Assembly: GCF_003382275.1 (NCBI RefSeq)
Contig: NZ_QTJX01000001.1
Coordinates: forward strand, 1,488,001 to 1,552,000
Origin: Flagellimonas nanhaiensis
GTDB taxonomy: Bacteria > Bacteroidota > Bacteroidia > Flavobacteriales > Flavobacteriaceae
Length of the DNA stretch: 64,000 nt
Direction of reading: 5' to 3'
Shown here piece by piece: positions 61,333 to 64,000 of this stretch. The notes beneath the pieces were generated by a model. The model worked only from the letters and a program-made list of their open reading frames with translations. It was not told the DNA's origin and did not search any database. Position 1 is the stretch's first letter, and every line of letters starts with the position of its first letter. A program made the position numbers and the translations under genes.

Positions 61333-61364
61333 CAAAGATATATTAATATAATTATTTAAGCAAA
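61333..61364 (-). promoter_or_regulatory. Bacteroidota-type promoter of the mer-like operon
   Basis: On the minus strand TTTG (61364-61361), 20 bases, TATCTTTG (61340-61333). Both boxes match the consensus and the spacing is right. The spacer contains the palindrome TATATTAATATA (61339-61350). The start codon of the ArsR gene (61318) lies about 15 bases downstream of the minus-7 box, so the 5' leader is very short. Confidence 0.8.
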
Positions 61365-61376
61365 TACTTAAATAAT
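61351..61376. promoter_or_regulatory. ArsR operator: perfect 10-6-10 inverted repeat
   Basis: ATTATTTAAG (61351-61360) and CTTAAATAAT (61367-61376) are exact reverse complements separated by CAAATA. The minus-33 TTTG sits in the central spacer, so a bound ArsR dimer would block RNA polymerase. AT-rich 10- to 12-base arms of this type are typical of ArsR/SmtB operators. Autoregulation of the operon is therefore expected. Confidence 0.82.
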
Positions 61377-61420
61377 ACTATCCATCGATGCTCTTTTAAA
61401 ATCACACCTTACTTAAGTAC

Positions 61421-61458
61421 ATTCTACCCGGTATGAAATCAAAGCAGCTTTGTAGAAT
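61421..61458 (-). terminator. Possible terminator after the porin gene
   Basis: ATTCTAC (61421-61427) pairs with GTAGAAT (61452-61458); the long loop contains a second small repeat, AAAGCAGCTTT. It is 7 bases past the stop of the minus-strand porin gene. No T-run follows on that strand, so efficiency is doubtful. Confidence 0.35.
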
Positions 61459-61464
61459 ATTTTA

Positions 61465-62697
61465 TTAAAAATAGGTGCTGAATCCAAAATACCATGTAGC
61501 GGTTCTTGAGGATGGATTGTTGAGAATATCATGTTGCCACTGGTATCTGTAGTTAATCCTTAGAACGGTCTGTGGTGCGGGCCTAAAGCTTATTGCAGGT
61601 GTAATTGCGAATAAATCATCCCCAATATTCGTATTGGTCTGGGCAAACCTGCCAATGTTGTAATCCACATAATCCGTTCTGAGCGATAGATTGAGTATGG
61701 CATCTTCCCAGTCCAATACTGCGGTACTTAGTATCGGTTGAACAATGTCCACAAAAAAACCAACTTGCCGATCACCAAATTGCTGCGTAAAAGTGTCCGG
61801 AACATCGACCCATATGTAGGCCATCTCACCGATAAACCTTGTCCCCGTTTTTTTAATGGCAGTATTTAAATCCAGGGCAAGAACATCTACCCTTCTTGAT
61901 TTTGTATCAACCTGAAGCCCATCAACTTCTTTCCTGTTGTATGCCCCGCCCATATAGGAAATGCCCAATTCTCCTAATTTTCTGTGCTTGATGGCGAACT
62001 TTCCATTGAGGAGCGCATTGCCGCTAAAATTCTCCTCGAAACGCGAGGAATTCTCCTTGACTGCGGCCAAAAATGTCCTTTCTTCCTCATTATCTATAAT
62101 GCTTGTATCAAAGCCATTGGTGAGGTATGCTTCATAGCCCAAGGTCCAAGCTCCCTTATATGCCTTTCCATATATACCAAATCCGGCATTGGAGAAAGTG
62201 GCGGGCAACAAATTGGTGCTGACATCTGGCCGCTCGACAAACTCCCATTTTGGTCCGTCGTGATTTTGATTAAAGGATCCTATTGGATTCAGTACGATGC
62301 CTCCCCTAAGGTTCAACAAGGGGTGCAAGGCAATGTCCATTGAGGCGAATTCAATGGCAATTTCCTCTGTCCCGTTTTCAAATTCCAGTTCGGTCAAGAA
62401 CTTAATGCGCTTTGAAATGGACGCCGAAACGAAAAGGGTCAATCTTCGGGCCTGAAAAGAAAGCCCCTCCGACAATCCGTCCTCAATACTGTAGATTGAG
62501 TTCGCCTCAAGATAACCACCAAGATTGACTGGAAATTTATCGAAAGTCAAAAACGGACGGTCATAAACCGCATCCATATTCATGGATTCCCGAATACTGT
62601 CCCTATCGATGGTTTGCGAGCTAAGGGTTAAAACGCAGACGTTCATTAAGACAAAGGCCACATATATTTTACCGGACATGCACATAGATATTCTCAT
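61465..62697 (-). CDS. OprP-like outer-membrane porin
   Basis: A 410-residue outer-membrane protein. Signal peptide about 1-27 (VALVLMNVCVLTLSSQ-like). The mature barrel has VNLGGYLEANSIYSIEDGLS, LTLFVSASISKRIKFLTELE, LRGGIVLNPIGSFNQNHDGP and a final strand ending WYFGFSTYF; these resemble phosphate-selective OprO/OprP porins. The exact ligand is open. The start at 62697 overlaps the Rieske gene's stop by 29 bases; Met 62679 (MSGKIYV) would cut this to 11 and fits the signal peptide better, but I cannot decide. Confidence 0.75.
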   Translation of the reverse strand: MRISMCMSGKIYVAFVLMNVCVLTLSSQTIDRDSIRESMNMDAVYDRPFLTFDKFPVNLGGYLEANSIYSIEDGLSEGLSFQARRLTLFVSASISKRIKFLTELEFENGTEEIAIEFASMDIALHPLLNLRGGIVLNPIGSFNQNHDGPKWEFVERPDVSTNLLPATFSNAGFGIYGKAYKGAWTLGYEAYLTNGFDTSIIDNEEERTFLAAVKENSSRFEENFSGNALLNGKFAIKHRKLGELGISYMGGAYNRKEVDGLQVDTKSRRVDVLALDLNTAIKKTGTRFIGEMAYIWVDVPDTFTQQFGDRQVGFFVDIVQPILSTAVLDWEDAILNLSLRTDYVDYNIGRFAQTNTNIGDDLFAITPAISFRPAPQTVLRINYRYQWQHDILNNPSSRTATWYFGFSTYF

Positions 62698-63109
62698 AAT
62701 CGGTGGTTATTTCAAATGATTCTAGGTTTTCTTCGGCCGGCCCTTCTAAAACCCTGCCTGAACGGTCGAACTCACTGCCATGACATGGACAGTTGAATAT
62801 GCCGCCGCCAATGTTGAGTTCACAGCCCCTATGGGTACATTGCATCAAACTGGCCAGATAATTACTGTTTTGTGTTTTGAATATTCCGATCGGATATCGC
62901 ATGGAATCGCTCTGGATGACTACGAAATCACGTTCAATCTGCTTTCCCCCTTTCACCTGTTGAAACTCACCCTTTGAAATTCGTAGCACTCTCCCTTCTT
63001 CAACAAAGGAAGCATAATACAGGCCTGCGCAACTACTGAGCAAAGCGGAAGAAGCTGGCAGGACTGCAATCAGATATCCAAATTGTTTAATAAAATCTTT
63101 TCTATGCAC
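62669..63109 (-). CDS. Rieske [2Fe-2S] lipoprotein
   Basis: A 146-residue protein with a lipobox-like SSCAGL at residues 26-31 and a Rieske domain: MQCTHRGCELNIGGGIFNCP and CHGSEFDRSGRVLEG, with CTHRGC and CPCHGSEF providing two Cys and two His for the cluster. The N-terminal helix may be a Tat/Sec signal (KQFGYLIAVLPASSALL), no RR. It is one base after the di-heme protein's stop, so these are likely functional partners in electron transfer. Outer substrates unknown. Confidence 0.9.
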   Translation of the reverse strand: MHRKDFIKQFGYLIAVLPASSALLSSCAGLYYASFVEEGRVLRISKGEFQQVKGGKQIERDFVVIQSDSMRYPIGIFKTQNSNYLASLMQCTHRGCELNIGGGIFNCPCHGSEFDRSGRVLEGPAEENLESFEITTDYENIYVHVR

Positions 63110-64000
63110 CTATAGGGAATTAATGAATTTTATCAGTTGTGATTTTTCTTTTGGGGTCAGGGACAAATACCGGGCTTTTGAATTATCGGCCTCACCGCCG
63201 TGCAATTCAATTGCCTCTTCAATGCTCGAAGCCCTTCCATCATGTAACAGGAACATTTGCCCGCCTTGGGAATTGGCCGATAAACCGATTCCCCACAGCG
63301 GTGGGGTTCTCCATTCAGAAGTCCCGACATTTCCTTCGGTGAATCCATCATCCAATTCAGGCCCCATGTCATGTAACAACAAATCCGTGTAGGGATGAAA
63401 TTCCTTAAGGGATAACGATTCAATTGGGGAAAATCCTGTGGTCAACGTGGGTGTGTGACAGACAGCACATTGTACAGATTCAAAGAGTTCTTTCCCAGCA
63501 ATTACATCGGGGTCTGTTTGATTTCTGGGAATTGGTGCTTTTAAGGTTTTAAGGTAGAAAACGACATCGTTCAAGGTCTGGGTGCTTATTTCAGGATCCT
63601 CTTCAAGTCCACTGAACGGGTCTATAGGGTCATAAAGGGATGTAATTCCTATGTCCTGGTTATATGCGCTGACGCTTTGGTGCAACAAATCATAACTACC
63701 CGCTTTCTTTCCAAACCTGAAGATATAATTGTTTCCCTGGGGAACACTATTATTCCGAATCTTGGTGAATTCAGGAGGAATATTGTAGTGAGGCCTTCCA
63801 CTAATGCCGTCCTGATTTTCATCAGAAGGGTCTGCGTGAGCCAAAATATCCGCATCAGAGACAGCATCCAACAAACCCAATCCCGTCACCGCCGGAGCGA
63901 CCAAAATGGAAAATGGGAAGCCTTCCGGCACGGTCTCCGGTTCAAAACCCGGTATGGCTTTATTTTGAATCTGGTTCCTGCCATCACCAAAGGATAACAT
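63110..64000 (-). CDS. Di-heme peroxidase-like (DUF1111 type) protein, 5' part outside window
   Basis: A 296-residue segment; the window starts at 64000, so the true N-terminus (including the first heme site) is outside. It has GRPHYNIPPEFTKIRNNSVP, then QCAVCHTPTLTTGFSP with a c-type heme motif CAVCH near residue 180, FHPYTDLLLHDMGPELDDGF and SEWRTPPLWGIGLSANSQGG. These match the DUF1111 di-heme oxidoreductase/peroxidase-like family. Periplasmic. In series with the Rieske protein and the porin it may act on a metal or peroxide, but this is unproven. Confidence 0.85.
   Translation of the reverse strand: MLSFGDGRNQIQNKAIPGFEPETVPEGFPFSILVAPAVTGLGLLDAVSDADILAHADPSDENQDGISGRPHYNIPPEFTKIRNNSVPQGNNYIFRFGKKAGSYDLLHQSVSAYNQDIGITSLYDPIDPFSGLEEDPEISTQTLNDVVFYLKTLKAPIPRNQTDPDVIAGKELFESVQCAVCHTPTLTTGFSPIESLSLKEFHPYTDLLLHDMGPELDDGFTEGNVGTSEWRTPPLWGIGLSANSQGGQMFLLHDGRASSIEEAIELHGGEADNSKARYLSLTPKEKSQLIKFINSL

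Noticed and set aside
1..64000. Search for transposases, integrases, tRNA, rRNA or CRISPR arrays
   Set aside because: None seen by eye; the island character rests only on gene content, not on a mobile-element signature.

Overview
The window looks like an accessory metal-resistance and stress island from a marine-type Flavobacteriia (phylum Bacteroidota). The evidence is indirect: Bacteroidota-type promoters (TTTG, about 20 nt, TAnnTTTG), families typical of that phylum (DUF3347, HYC_CC_PP-like proteins, small heme-binding DUF, SHOCT/DUF5676 membrane proteins), many short lipoproteins, and AT-rich spacers. No transposase, integrase, tRNA, rRNA or CRISPR array is visible, so any claim of mobility is inference.

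Region 1 (1-30671, all minus strand) is a long copper module. It holds a CopA-type P1B ATPase with a small HMA chaperone, a sorbosone-dehydrogenase-like protein, a persulfide-dioxygenase-like MBL-rhodanese protein, a DUF305 protein, another HMA chaperone and an AraC regulator carrying an HMA-like CPRC head. A CusB-like adaptor with a DUF3347 tail follows, then a PepSY protein, an ArsP-like permease, a K+ channel, an FMN-type glutamate-synthase-like protein, small membrane proteins, two free DUF3347 proteins, two DUF302 proteins, a Met-rich lipoprotein, an APC permease, a multicopper oxidase fused to a CopB-like barrel, a TolC-like channel and CusA. The genes lie close together and several overlap, suggesting a few long transcripts.

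Region 2 (30672-30945) is a divergent control region between two paralogous HYC_CC_PP-like genes. Region 3 (30946-54686, all plus strand) begins with a second copy of the same toolkit: HYC protein, AraC-HMA regulator, Met-rich lipoprotein, DUF2933, HMA, SHOCT, DUF5676 and a lycopene-cyclase-domain membrane protein. It continues into a stress and energy cassette: two universal stress proteins, NDH-2, archaeal-type (type II) GAPDH, class I aldolase FbaB, a dicarboxylate symporter, ATP-PFK, D-lactate-type dehydrogenase, an ATP-cone/Mrr-like nuclease, a beta-CASP RNase-like protein, AMP/thymidine phosphorylase, PRPP synthetase, a CopB-type P1B ATPase with a His/Met-rich head, an MFS exporter, a phospholipase-D/cardiolipin-synthase-like protein and a PNPOx-like flavoprotein. 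I read this as a switch to substrate-level energy metabolism and nucleotide/RNA turnover under metal or low-oxygen stress; that reading is inference.

Region 4 (54687-64000, all minus strand) holds a mer-like region. A complete ArsR-controlled operon (61318 down to 58118) has a clear operator and promoter and encodes ArsR, a MerT-MerP fusion, a flavin disulfide reductase, a methyltransferase and a GDCCVxC protein. Next come an atypical CsoR-family repressor with its own promoter and a strong terminator, a thioredoxin-like protein, an outer-membrane protein, split MerP-like and MerT-like proteins and an NHL-repeat lipoprotein. The last part (61465-64000) encodes an OprP-like porin, a Rieske protein and a di-heme peroxidase-like protein cut by the window end.
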